This document shows, in pieces, positions 32,315 to 40,212 of a DNA stretch of 61,411 nt; the stretch's first letter is position 1; each line of letters begins with the position of its first letter. This DNA comes from Pseudomonadota bacterium. GTDB lineage: Bacteria; Pseudomonadota; Alphaproteobacteria; Sphingomonadales; Sphingomonadaceae. The notes beneath the pieces are model-generated. The model saw nothing but the letters and a program-made list of their open reading frames with translations. It was not told the DNA's origin and searched no databases. The stretch lies in assembly GCA_023417515.1 (NCBI GenBank), contig JAEZFL010000082.1, positions 1 through 61,411 on the forward strand. The letters run 5' to 3'. The translations under genes were made by a program, and so were the position numbers.

Positions 32315-33142
32315 ATGCGAATCGGCGTCTACCAGGCGCGGACGGGGATCGATCCCGCCGCCAATGCCGACGCGCTCGAGCGGGCGGTGGCGGACTCGGC
32401 GAGGGGCGGCGCGGCGATTCTGTTCACGCCGGAGATGAGCGGCCTGCTCGACCGCGACCGCGAGCGTGCTGCGCCGCATTACCGGCGCGAGGGCGACGAC
32501 CCGCTGCTCGCCCGCGTTCGGGCCGCTGCCCGCGACCATGGCATCTGGGTCGAGCTCGGCTCGCTCGCCCTGCTCGCCGAGGAAGGCGATCAGCTGGTCA
32601 ACCGCTCCTTCCTGATCGACGATCGGGGCGAAATCCGCGCCCGTTACGACAAGATCCACCTGTTCGACGTGGACCTGCCGACCGGCGAGAGCTGGCGCGA
32701 ATCCGCCTCCTTCGCCGCCGGCGACGCGCCGGTCCTCGCGGATAGCCCGGTGGGGCCGCTCGGCCTGTCGATCTGCTACGATCTGCGTTTCTCCGGTCTT
32801 TACGCGCGCCTCAGCGAGGCGGGCGCCGCAGTGCTCAGCATCCCCGCCGCCTTCACCGTGCCGACCGGCGAGGCGCATTGGCACGTGCTTCTGCGCGCCC
32901 GAGCGATCGAGGCGCAGGCGTTCGTCGTCGCCGCGGCCCAGGGCGGTGATCACGAGGACGGCCGCGCAACTTACGGCCATTCGCTGGTCGTCGATCCGTG
33001 GGGGCGCGTGCTGCTCGACATGGGCAAGGACAGCCCGGCGCTCGGCTTCGCCGATCTCGACATGGCAATGCTCGGCGACGTTCGCACGCGCCTGCCGGTG
33101 CTCGCCCATCGCCGGCTGATCCCGCAGGCGGTGCGGGCATGA
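32315..33142 (+). CDS. Carbon-nitrogen hydrolase (Nit1/NitFhit-like)
   Basis: 275 residues. The catalytic triad of the nitrilase superfamily is visible: E40 in FTPEMSG, K113 in YDKIHLFDVD and C154 in GLSICYDLRFSGLY. The sequence Y-D-K-I-H-L-F-D and G-x-x-I-C-Y-D-x-R-F are those of the Nit branch, which includes the deaminated-glutathione amidase (Nit1). Adjacent glutaredoxin fits a glutathione-repair role, but this is an inference. Confidence 0.92.
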   Translation: MRIGVYQARTGIDPAANADALERAVADSARGGAAILFTPEMSGLLDRDRERAAPHYRREGDDPLLARVRAAARDHGIWVELGSLALLAEEGDQLVNRSFLIDDRGEIRARYDKIHLFDVDLPTGESWRESASFAAGDAPVLADSPVGPLGLSICYDLRFSGLYARLSEAGAAVLSIPAAFTVPTGEAHWHVLLRARAIEAQAFVVAAAQGGDHEDGRATYGHSLVVDPWGRVLLDMGKDSPALGFADLDMAMLGDVRTRLPVLAHRRLIPQAVRA

Positions 33143-33585
33143 TCGTCTTCGACCTGCGCTGCGCGTCGTCGGGCCATGTCTTCGAGGCCTGGTTCGGCTC
33201 GTCGGACGATTACGAGTCGCAGCGGACTCGCGGCCTGGTCGCATGCCCGATCTGCGGCGATCCGGACGTCGCCAAGGCGCCGATGGCGCCCGCCGTGCCG
33301 AAGAAGGGCGGCAGCGCTCCGCCGGCCGACATGATGTCGGCGCCGCCGGCGGCGGTGAAGGAGATGCTCGGCAAGATGGCGGCGCTTCAGCGCGAGATTC
33401 TGGCGAAATCCGAATGGGTCGGCGACCGCTTCGCGACCGAGGCGCGCGCCATGCATGTCGGCGACATCGACTCGCGGCCGATCCACGGCCACACCACGCC
33501 CGAGCAGGCCGAAAGCCTCGCCGAGGACGGCGTGCCGGTCGCGCCCCTCCTGTTCCCGGTGGCGCCGCCCGGCGAGGAGAACTAG
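33139..33585 (+). CDS. DUF1178-family protein
   Basis: 148 residues. The front MIVFDLRCASSGHVFEAWFG and the single pair CPICG mark DUF1178, with a rubredoxin-like FmdB-type half zinc finger (C8 in RCASS, CPIC at 37-40). The tail MHVGDIDSRPIHGHTTPEQA is conserved in the family. It starts at ATG 33139 overlapping the nitrilase stop (ATGA). Function unknown. Confidence 0.9.
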   Translation: MIVFDLRCASSGHVFEAWFGSSDDYESQRTRGLVACPICGDPDVAKAPMAPAVPKKGGSAPPADMMSAPPAAVKEMLGKMAALQREILAKSEWVGDRFATEARAMHVGDIDSRPIHGHTTPEQAESLAEDGVPVAPLLFPVAPPGEEN

Positions 33586-33634
33586 CGGCTTTAGACCAGT
33601 TGCCAGCGCAGTCTCCGGCGGATACCCAAGGTCT

Positions 33635-34057
33635 ATGTTGTTCCTCTTGGCCGCTACCGCGATTTCAGCTCACGCGTTTCAGCCGACTATCCATTTTCTC
33701 GATGATTATGAAGAGATCGATGGTTCGTTGAGTCCTGGAGATGCACCATCGGAGAATGGGCGCCCCGGTGACCTTTACTTTACCGGGGACGGCGGCGGCG
33801 CATTGATTAAAGTCCAAGTTGTGGCGTCTGGCTTTAGGCCTGAGCTGAGCGTCTCGGGGGGAGAGGGTATACAGTGGACCGCCCGTGGCGCCCGGGAAGC
33901 GACTGTCTATTTTCGGGTCGAGCGGCCAACCCGCCTCATTTCTGTTTCTGTGTCGGCTCAGGAGCCCGGGCAATATGGCTCTTACTCGATCACTTTGGTT
34001 CCGCTTCAGCCGGAGGTGATAGCACCCCCTGCCATCCTAGCGCCTCCGCGGCGATAG
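33635..34057 (+). CDS. Small secreted protein, possible PPC-like fold, lower GC
   Basis: 140 residues with a signal peptide (MLFLLAATAISAHA). The rest (LIKVQVVASGFRPELSVSG, TVYFRVERPTRLISVSVSAQ, GQYGSYSITL) has the strand pattern of bacterial pre-peptidase C-terminal domains, although the match is weak. By hand count the stretch 33661-33780 has only about half G+C, well below its neighbours, and the codons differ, so it may have been acquired. It sits just before tRNA-Arg. No ribosome site of note. Confidence 0.6.
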   Translation: MLFLLAATAISAHAFQPTIHFLDDYEEIDGSLSPGDAPSENGRPGDLYFTGDGGGALIKVQVVASGFRPELSVSGGEGIQWTARGAREATVYFRVERPTRLISVSVSAQEPGQYGSYSITLVPLQPEVIAPPAILAPPRR

Positions 34058-34101
34058 ATTGACCCGAACCGCGGCTTGGCCGAAAAGGCACCGCAGTGGA
34101 C

Positions 34102-34178
34102 GGCCCCGTAGCTCAGCCGGATAGAGCATCAGATTCCTAATCTGAGGGCCACAGGTTCGAATCCTGTCGGGGTCACCA
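34102..34178 (+). tRNA. tRNA-Arg (anticodon CCT)
   Basis: 77 nt with encoded CCA. Acceptor GGCCCCG pairs with CGGGGTC (a G-U at position 2), the D arm is GCTCAGCCGGATAGAGC, the anticodon loop AGATTCCTAATCT gives CCT, and the T arm is ACAGGTTCGAATCCTGT. Confidence 0.98.
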
Positions 34179-34284
34179 CCGTTCACCTCCAACCCGCGAA
34201 TGTCCAGTTATCGCCGAACGGCCCCGGTCGGGTTGCCGAGGCGGCGGTTGAGGTCCGCGGCCGGCGCCAGGGCGCCTTTGCGCA

Positions 34285-35484
34285 TCAATCCAGCAGCTCC
34301 ACCGCCATTGCCGTGGCTTCGCCGCCGCCGATGCACAAGGTGGCGAGGCCGCGTTTGCCGCCGGTGGTCGCCAGGGCCGAGATGAGGGTGCACAGGATGC
34401 GCGCGCCGCTCGCGCCGATCGGGTGGCCCAAGGCGGTGGCGCCGCCGTGGATGTTCAATTTGTCGTGCGGGATTCCGAGGTCGCGCATGGCGATCATCGC
34501 GACGCAGGCGAAGGCCTCGTTGACCTCGTAGAGATCGACGTCGTCGATGTTCCAGCCGGCTCGGTCCAATGCCTTGCGGACGGCGGGGACGGGCGCGGTG
34601 GTGAACTGGCTCGGCTCGGCGGCGTGGGCGGCGTGGGCGACGATCCGGGCGACCGGCTTCACGCCCATGCGCTCGGCGACGCTGGCGCGGGTGATGACCA
34701 GGGCCGCGGCGCCGTCCGAGATGCTGCTCGCATTGGCGGCGGTGATGGTGCCGTCCTTGGCGAAGGCGGGCTTGAGCTGCGGGATCTTCTCGGGATTGGC
34801 CTTGCCGGGCTGCTCGTCGCGGTCGACAATGGCTTCGCCCTTGCGGCTGGTGACGGTGACAGGGACGACCTCGCGGTCGAAGGCGCCGGAGGTGATCGCG
34901 GAATTGGCGCGACGCAGGGACTCGATCGCGTAATCGTCCTGGGCGCCGCGGGTGAACTGATATTCGCGCGCAGAATCCTCGGCGAAGGTGCCCATGGCGC
35001 GGCCGCTGTCATAGGCGTCCTCGAGGCCGTCGAGCATCATGTGGTCGTAGACCGTGTCGTGGCCGATGCGGGCGCCGGAGCGGTGCTTCTTCATGAGATA
35101 GGGGGCGTTGGACATCGACTCCATGCCGCCGGCGACGATGAGGTCGGCGCTTCCGGCGGCGATCATGTCATGGGCGAACATGGCAGCCTGCATGCCCGAT
35201 CCGCAGACCTTGTTGACTGTGGTCGCCTCGACGGACTTGGGGAGGCCGGCGCCGAGGGCGGCCTGGCGGGCGGGGGCCTGGCCGAGGCCGGCGGGGAGGA
35301 CGCAGCCCATGAAGATCTTGTCGACCTGGTCGCCCTGGATCCCGGCGCGGTCGATGGCGCCCTTGACCGCGGTTGCGCCCAATTCGGTCGCGGAGACTCC
35401 GGCGAGGCTGCCCTGGAACGAGCCCATCGGCGTTCGGGCGTAGGAGAGGATGACGATGGGGTCGTAGGCGGGGGCGGTGGCCAT
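34285..35484 (-). CDS. Acetyl-CoA C-acyltransferase (thiolase)
   Basis: 399 residues. The active-site cysteine C94 is in VNKVCGSGMQ, the histidine loop in NIHGGATALGHPIGASGARI, the second cysteine in LATLCIGGGEA, and NEAFA is conserved. It is of the biosynthetic/degradative acetyl-CoA acetyltransferase type (AtoB/PhaA), which makes or cleaves acetoacetyl-CoA. Location near isovaleryl-CoA dehydrogenase and methylcrotonyl-CoA carboxylase suggests the last step of leucine and ketone-body breakdown. It is on the opposite strand and probably its own unit. Start ATG 35484. Confidence 0.93.
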   Translation of the reverse strand: MATAPAYDPIVILSYARTPMGSFQGSLAGVSATELGATAVKGAIDRAGIQGDQVDKIFMGCVLPAGLGQAPARQAALGAGLPKSVEATTVNKVCGSGMQAAMFAHDMIAAGSADLIVAGGMESMSNAPYLMKKHRSGARIGHDTVYDHMMLDGLEDAYDSGRAMGTFAEDSAREYQFTRGAQDDYAIESLRRANSAITSGAFDREVVPVTVTSRKGEAIVDRDEQPGKANPEKIPQLKPAFAKDGTITAANASSISDGAAALVITRASVAERMGVKPVARIVAHAAHAAEPSQFTTAPVPAVRKALDRAGWNIDDVDLYEVNEAFACVAMIAMRDLGIPHDKLNIHGGATALGHPIGASGARILCTLISALATTGGKRGLATLCIGGGEATAMAVELLD

Positions 35485-35507
35485 GGGTCGTGATTCCTTC
35501 CAATTCC

Positions 35508-35607
35508 GCTCACCTCGAGCGAAGTCGAGAGGGGTGTTCGAGCGAAGCCGAGAACAGGGCCTCGGCTGCGCTCGGCCGGGTGTCTCGACTTCGCTCGACA
35601 TGAGCGG
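35508..35607. repeat. Palindromic intergenic repeat (family C)
   Basis: The left arm holds TCGAGCGAAGTCGAGAG and the right arm TCTCGACTTCGCTCGACATG, with a related inner unit TTCGAGCGAAGCCGAG. The core TCGAGCGAAGTCGA is seen in many sphingomonad intergenic spaces. It lies between the divergent thiolase and cytochrome genes. Confidence 0.75.
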
Positions 35608-35676
35608 CTGTGGGACCGGCACATAAGTCCTTCCGGGGGCGTATTCAAACGCATCCGCGCTCGCTAGGCTGGCGGG

Positions 35677-36093
35677 ATGATCAGCCGTCTCGCTCTCTCC
35701 GCCGCGGCCGTCGCATTGGCCGGCTCCGTCGCTTTCGCCCAGCCTGCGGCCACCCCTGCCCCGCCGCCCGAGCGCAACCTCCAGGTGCTCCCGAGCGACA
35801 TGCCGCAGGCTCAACTCATCCAGGTGATGCAGTCGTTCAGCCGGGCGCTCGGCGTTCAGTGCAGCCACTGCCACGTGCAGGGCGACTTCGCGTCGGACGC
35901 CAATGGGCACAAGAATATCGCGCGCGGAATGCTGCGCATGACCCAGCGGCTCAACCGTGAGCTTCTGCCGGAGATCCAGGGACTCGGCGAGCCTCGGGTG
36001 AGCTGCTTCACCTGTCATCGCGGCGAGGCCCAGCCGGCGACCGCGCCCGGCGCCCAGCCCGCGCCGCACACCCACAGGGGCGAGCGCGGCTAG
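35677..36093 (+). CDS. Diheme c-type cytochrome of the reaction-centre cytochrome family
   Basis: 138 residues with a signal peptide ending VAFAQ. Two heme sites: CSHCH at 62-66 and CFTCH at 110-114. NLQVLPSDMPQAQLIQVMQS and FSRALGVQCSHCHV match the photosynthetic reaction-centre cytochrome c subunit family (CytoC_RC). Here it is short, with two hemes, and no photosynthesis genes are near, so it is more likely a general periplasmic electron carrier that shares the fold. Both sites are followed by acidic or basic loops typical of c-type cytochromes. Confidence 0.85.
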   Translation: MISRLALSAAAVALAGSVAFAQPAATPAPPPERNLQVLPSDMPQAQLIQVMQSFSRALGVQCSHCHVQGDFASDANGHKNIARGMLRMTQRLNRELLPEIQGLGEPRVSCFTCHRGEAQPATAPGAQPAPHTHRGERG

Positions 36094-36104
36094 GCTTCCC
36101 CCCT

Positions 36105-36186
36105 GTCACCCCGGACTTGATCCGGGGTCCACCTTCTTGCGCGGCGGGTGAAAGGAAAATGGATGCCGGATCAAGCCCGGCATGAC
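36105..36186. repeat. Palindromic intergenic repeat (family A variant)
   Basis: The left arm is GTCACCCCGGACTTGATCCG followed by GGGTCC, and the right arm GGATGCCGGATCAAGCCCGG followed by CATGAC. This is the common GGACTTGATCCGGGG-type element of alphaproteobacteria; the flanks (GTCA at one end, ATGAC at the other) match family A. It lies between the cytochrome gene and the acyl-CoA dehydrogenase gene. Confidence 0.78.
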
Positions 36187-36250
36187 GGATGGGCCTCCTT
36201 GTCGGCGGCTTCGGCGCTCTGCTAGGGGCCGCCGCCAAAGGGAGACAGAC

Positions 36251-37402
36251 ATGTCCGATTACGGGCTCGACTTCGCGCTCGGCGAGATGGCCGACACGAT
36301 CCGCGACACCACCCGCCGCTTCGCCGAGGAGCGGATCGCGCCGCTGGCTGCGAAGATCGACGAGGAGGACTGGTTCCCGACCGAGCTGTGGCCGGAGATG
36401 GGCGCGCTCGGCCTTCACGGAATCACCGTCGACGAGGCGGACGGCGGACTCGGCCTCGGCTATCTCGAGCATGTCGTTGCGCAGGAGGAAGTGGCTCGGG
36501 CGTCGGCGTCGATCGGGCTCAGCTACGGCGCCCACTCGAACCTTTGCGTCAACCAGATCCGGCGCTGGGCGAGCCCGGAGCAGAAGGCGAAATATCTCCC
36601 CAAGCTGATCAGCGGCGAGCATGTCGGGTCACTTGCCATGTCCGAGGCGGGCGCGGGCTCGGACGTCGTGTCGATGAAATTGAAGGCCGACAAGGCCGAC
36701 GGCGGCTACGTGTTCAACGGCACCAAATTCTGGATCACCAACGCGGCCTATGCCGACACTCTGGTCGTCTACGCCAAGACCGGCGAAGGCAGCCGCGGCA
36801 TCACCACCTTCATCATCGAGAAGGGTTTTGAGGGCTTCGCCATCGGCCAGAAGCTCGACAAGATGGGCATGCGCGGATCGCCGACAGCGGAGCTCATCTT
36901 CAACGACTGCTTCGTTCCCGACGAGAATGTAATGGGGCCGGTCAACGGCGGAGTCGGTGTGCTGATGAGCGGGCTCGACTACGAGCGGACCGTGCTCGCC
37001 GGGATCCAGCTCGGGATCATGCAGGCGTGCCTCGACGTCGTCCTGCCCTACGTCCGCGAGAGGAAGCAGTTCGGCAAGCCGATCGGCGCCTTCCAGCTCA
37101 TCCAGGCCAAGGTCGCCGACATGTATGTCGCGCTCAATTCCGCGCGCGCCTACGTCTACACGGTCGCCAGGAACTGCGACGCGGGGAAGACGACGCGGTT
37201 CGATGCCGCCGGCGCGATCCTGCTGGCGTCCGAAAGCGCGGTGAAGGTGAGCCTCGAGGCGATCCAGGCGCTTGGCGGCGCGGGCTACACCAAGGACTGG
37301 CCGGTCGAGCGCTACATGCGCGACGCCAAGCTGCTCGACATCGGCGCCGGCACCAACGAGATCCGGCGGATGCTGATCGGGCGCGAGCTGATCGGGGCCT
37401 GA
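36251..37402 (+). CDS. ivd: Isovaleryl-CoA dehydrogenase
   Basis: 383 residues, acyl-CoA dehydrogenase fold. MSEAGAGSDVVSMKLKA and WITNAAYADTLVVYAKT are FAD-contact segments. SGLDYERTVLAGIQLGIMQA places the catalytic glutamate at about residue 246, in the position characteristic of isovaleryl-CoA dehydrogenases rather than in the usual C-terminal one. QALGGAGYTKDWPVERYMRD and LDIGAGTNEIRRMLIGREL close the protein. It oxidises isovaleryl-CoA to 3-methylcrotonyl-CoA in leucine breakdown, the step before the carboxylase encoded at 40-44 kb. Confidence 0.93.
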   Translation: MSDYGLDFALGEMADTIRDTTRRFAEERIAPLAAKIDEEDWFPTELWPEMGALGLHGITVDEADGGLGLGYLEHVVAQEEVARASASIGLSYGAHSNLCVNQIRRWASPEQKAKYLPKLISGEHVGSLAMSEAGAGSDVVSMKLKADKADGGYVFNGTKFWITNAAYADTLVVYAKTGEGSRGITTFIIEKGFEGFAIGQKLDKMGMRGSPTAELIFNDCFVPDENVMGPVNGGVGVLMSGLDYERTVLAGIQLGIMQACLDVVLPYVRERKQFGKPIGAFQLIQAKVADMYVALNSARAYVYTVARNCDAGKTTRFDAAGAILLASESAVKVSLEAIQALGGAGYTKDWPVERYMRDAKLLDIGAGTNEIRRMLIGRELIGA

Positions 37403-37409
37403 GCTTAAG

Positions 37410-37430
37410 CCCTCCCCACAAGGGGGAGGG
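37410..37430. terminator. Hairpin between convergent ivd and M13 peptidase genes
   Basis: CCCTCCCC, loop ACAA, then GGGGGAGGG; no T-tract follows on the plus strand (GGATTAGG). It lies between two convergent genes and could end either transcript. The flank GCTTAAGCC is also found before the hairpin at 22711. Confidence 0.5.
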
Positions 37431-37439
37431 GATTAGGTG

Positions 37440-39512
37440 CTACCAAATCCGAACGCGCTGCTCCGGCGCCAGGAACAGGCGCTGGCCCTGCTGGACGTTG
37501 AAGGCGGCGTACCACGGGTCGAGGTTGCGCACGGTGAGGGCGCGGAACTGGCCCGGGGCGTGGCCGTCGGTGGCGATCCGCTGGCGCAGCGCCTCGTCGC
37601 GCATCTTCGTCGCCCAGGCCTGGGCGAAGGCGATGAAGAAGCGCTGGTCGCCGGTCATCCCGTCGATCACCGGCGCCTCGCGCCCGCCGAGCGAGGCGCG
37701 GTAGGCGTCATAGGCTGCGGCGAGTCCGGCGACGTCGGCGATATTCTCGCCGAGGGTCAGGCGGCCGTTGACATTGAGGCCGGGCAGCGCCTCGTAGGCG
37801 TCATATTGGGCGGCGAGGGCGTTGCCGGCCTGCTGGAATCGCTCGAAATCCTGCGGGGTCCACCAGTTGCGCAGGCGGCCGGTCGAGTCGAACAGGGCGC
37901 CGTTATTGTCGAAGCTGTGGCTGATCTCGTGGCCGATGACAGAGCCGATCGCGCCATAATTGAAGGCGGCGTCGGCGGCGGGATCGAAGAAGGGCCGCTG
38001 GAGGATCGCCGCGGGGAAGTTGAGGGCGTTCTGCACGGGCAGGTTGACCGCGTTCACCAGCTGCGGCGGCATCCACCATTCGTTGCGGTCCATCGGCCGG
38101 CCGATCTTGGCGATCTGGTGGCGATATTCGGCGAGGCCGGCATTGCGCTGGTTCGCGTAGGGATTGTCGGCACTGATCTGGACGTCCGAATAATTGCGCC
38201 AGGTGTCGGGATAGCCCACGCCAACGACGATCGAGCGGACTTTCCGCAGCGCTTCTTCCTTGGTCGACGGGGCCATCCAGTCGATCGCCTCGACCCGGCG
38301 GGCGAAGGCGGCCTTGATGTTCTCGACCATCTCCTGGACCTCGGCCCGGGCCGAGGCCGGGAAGTAGCGCTCGACATAGGCTTGGCCGACCGCGTCCTGG
38401 AGCGCCGAGCTGACCGCGTTGAGGGCGAGCTGGTCGCGCGGGCGCTGCTGCGGCGTGCCGTTGAGAGCGGTGCCGTAGAAGGCGAAGCTGGCGTTGCGGA
38501 TCGGCGCGGGCAGGACGTTGGCCTGCTGGTTCAGGGTATGGAAGACGAGCCATTCCTTCCACGCCTGGAGCGGCTCGGAGGCGACCAGCGCGGAGAGCTG
38601 CGGGATCGCGCCCGCATGATAGGCCTGGAAGCGCGGCGCGTTGGCGAGCCCGGCGGCGCCGAGCATGGCGCTCCAGTCGATGCCGGGAGCGCGCTGCTCG
38701 AGCTCGGCCCGGGTCCACACGGTGGCGCCGCGCGCAAAGTCCTCGCTCTCCTCGCGGGTGGCATGGGCGCGGGCGATCTTGGTCTCGAGGTCCATGATCC
38801 GGCCAGCCGCGCCCTGCGGGTCGGCGATTCCGGCATTCTGGAGGATCGTGGCGATATAGGCGCGATATTGGTCGCGCAGCCCGGACATCCGGGCGTCGCC
38901 GGAAAGGTAATATTCGCGCTCGGGAAGGCCGATTCCGCCCTGCATCAGATAGGGCAGGGTCTCGCCGGGTGTGTTGAGGCCCTGCGTCACGAAGATTCCG
39001 AACAAATTCTCGGTCTGGAAATTGGTGGCGTTGAGGGGATCGGTGTCGGCGCGGAGGGTGCGGCCGATTGCCTCGCTGAGCTGGCGCTTGTCCTGGATGT
39101 CCGCGATGGCGCGGATGTCGCCCTGGGCGGGCGCCATGCCGGCGCGGTCGATCGCCGCGGTGTCGAGATAGGCGCGGTAGTAATTGGCGATCCGCGCCTC
39201 GTTGCTGCCCTCGGCCGGTTCGGATTCGAGGATCGAATTCAACAGCTCGCGGGTCTGCCGCTCGCGCTGCTGGTCGGCGATGAAGAAGCCGCCGATCGAC
39301 GAACGGTCGGCCGGGATCTCTGTGTTGTCGATCCAGCGGCCATTGGCGTAACGGAAGAAGTCGTCGCCAGGCCGAACCGACGTGTCCATCGACGCCGCGA
39401 CGATTCCGGCCTGAGTGCCTTGCGCCTGCTCGTTCGCCTGGTTGTCGACCGCTGCGTTGCAGGCCGACAGGGCGAGGGCGGAAGCGTAGAACAGCAAGCG
39501 GGGGAGTTTCAT
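37440..39512 (-). CDS. M13-family (neprilysin-like) zinc metalloendopeptidase, lipoprotein
   Basis: 690 residues. A lipobox LSAC with C18 anchors it to the envelope. The zinc site HEISHSF, the upstream substrate-binding NAVNLP-type motif (LVNAVNLPVQNALNFPAAIL) and the third-ligand segment GENIADVAG are all intact, so it should be active. M13 peptidases cut short peptides; the substrate is unknown. Start ATG 39512. It is a single gene converging on ivd. Confidence 0.93.
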   Translation of the reverse strand: MKLPRLLFYASALALSACNAAVDNQANEQAQGTQAGIVAASMDTSVRPGDDFFRYANGRWIDNTEIPADRSSIGGFFIADQQRERQTRELLNSILESEPAEGSNEARIANYYRAYLDTAAIDRAGMAPAQGDIRAIADIQDKRQLSEAIGRTLRADTDPLNATNFQTENLFGIFVTQGLNTPGETLPYLMQGGIGLPEREYYLSGDARMSGLRDQYRAYIATILQNAGIADPQGAAGRIMDLETKIARAHATREESEDFARGATVWTRAELEQRAPGIDWSAMLGAAGLANAPRFQAYHAGAIPQLSALVASEPLQAWKEWLVFHTLNQQANVLPAPIRNASFAFYGTALNGTPQQRPRDQLALNAVSSALQDAVGQAYVERYFPASARAEVQEMVENIKAAFARRVEAIDWMAPSTKEEALRKVRSIVVGVGYPDTWRNYSDVQISADNPYANQRNAGLAEYRHQIAKIGRPMDRNEWWMPPQLVNAVNLPVQNALNFPAAILQRPFFDPAADAAFNYGAIGSVIGHEISHSFDNNGALFDSTGRLRNWWTPQDFERFQQAGNALAAQYDAYEALPGLNVNGRLTLGENIADVAGLAAAYDAYRASLGGREAPVIDGMTGDQRFFIAFAQAWATKMRDEALRQRIATDGHAPGQFRALTVRNLDPWYAAFNVQQGQRLFLAPEQRVRIW

Positions 39513-39696
39513 GGGGGGATCTCCGTGGGTTCGGCTGTCTGGTGCGGTGGCGCGCTACCACGGCGCGGGTCCTTTCGACAAACCGCCTGCGCGGTTCGGC
39601 GAATGGCCCCGCGCTTTTCTTCACAGGCCGACATGGCTAGGCGGGGCGCTGAGCGGGGTTTCACTTGCGTGAAGCCGCTCAGGTTGCTTGTCGGTC

Positions 39697-39740
39697 GCAG
39701 TTGCCGGGCCGGCAGGTGGTTGCACCTGCCTCGCAACTGC
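39697..39740. other. Nested perfect hairpins in the 39513-39845 gap
   Basis: Outer arms GCAGTTGC (39697-39704) and GCAACTGC (39733-39740) enclose inner arms GGCAGGTG (39711-39718) and CACCTGCC (39723-39730), both perfect. A further stem GAGCGG...CCGCTC spans about 39650-39680. The rest of this 333-base gap, between the divergent peptidase gene and the small membrane-protein gene, contains no ORF I can support. The structure could be an untranslated leader or a protein-binding site. Confidence 0.5.
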
Positions 39741-39845
39741 TCGGAGGGAGATCGAATTCGCCTATGGAACAAGCGTCCGCCTGCGTCTTTGAAGCCGGGT
39801 CCTCAACGCGCCCGACACCCGTCGGGCTGGTCCCGAAGGTGGCGG

Positions 39846-40106
39846 ATGACTTTGCTGGAAGCGCTCGAATGGTATGGTGCCGCGGCCGGAGCGCTGGCGG
39901 CGCTGATCGTGTCGCTGGATCTGGGGCGACGGGCGACGGGATGGGCATTCGTCATCTTCGTGACGAGCTCGATTGCTCTGATCCTGTGGGGGCTGCTCGG
40001 CCAGGAGAGCGAGGGGATCGGCTACCAGAACATGATCCTGTTCGCGATCAACTGCGTGGGCGTGTACCGCTACCTGATCCGCAAGAAGCCGGTGCCGGCG
40101 GACTGA
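39846..40106 (+). CDS. Small multi-helix membrane protein of unknown function
   Basis: 86 residues in three hydrophobic segments (AAAGALAALIVSLD, TGWAFVIFVTSSIALILWGL, MILFAINCVGVYRYLI) ending in a basic tail RKKPVPAD. The spacing and the ending YLIRKK resemble small PnuC-like or half-transporter membrane proteins, but no family is recognised. A weak ribosome site (GGTGG) precedes ATG 39846. It stands alone between two repeats. Confidence 0.72.
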   Translation: MTLLEALEWYGAAAGALAALIVSLDLGRRATGWAFVIFVTSSIALILWGLLGQESEGIGYQNMILFAINCVGVYRYLIRKKPVPAD

Positions 40107-40120
40107 CGGCTTTCGCAGCC

Positions 40121-40203
40121 GTTCGGCCCGAACCTGTCGAAGGCCACTCCTTCTTGGCGCGCAAAGAGACAAGGGAGGGCTTCGACAAGCTCAGCCCGAA
40201 CGG
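40121..40203. repeat. Palindromic intergenic repeat (family D)
   Basis: The left arm GTTCGGCCCGAACCTGTCGA followed by AGG is mirrored by the right arm GGGCTTCGACAAGCTCAGCC followed by CGAACGG. The core TTCGACAAGCTCAGCCCGAA is a very common dispersed repeat in sphingomonads. It runs up to 10 bases before the carboxylase gene start. Confidence 0.75.
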
Positions 40204-40212
40204 AGTTTGGGG

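Noticed and set aside
31100..34200. Genomic island between the two tRNA genes
   Set aside because: No integrase, transposase or direct repeats; most genes there are conserved housekeeping types.
35677..36093. Evidence for photosynthesis
   Set aside because: Only one cytochrome of a widely spread family is present; no other photosynthesis gene is in the window.
37437..40106. 889-residue open frame on the plus strand over the M13 peptidase
   Set aside because: Mirror frame of the peptidase gene; only its last 86 codons, starting at 39846, look like a real membrane protein.
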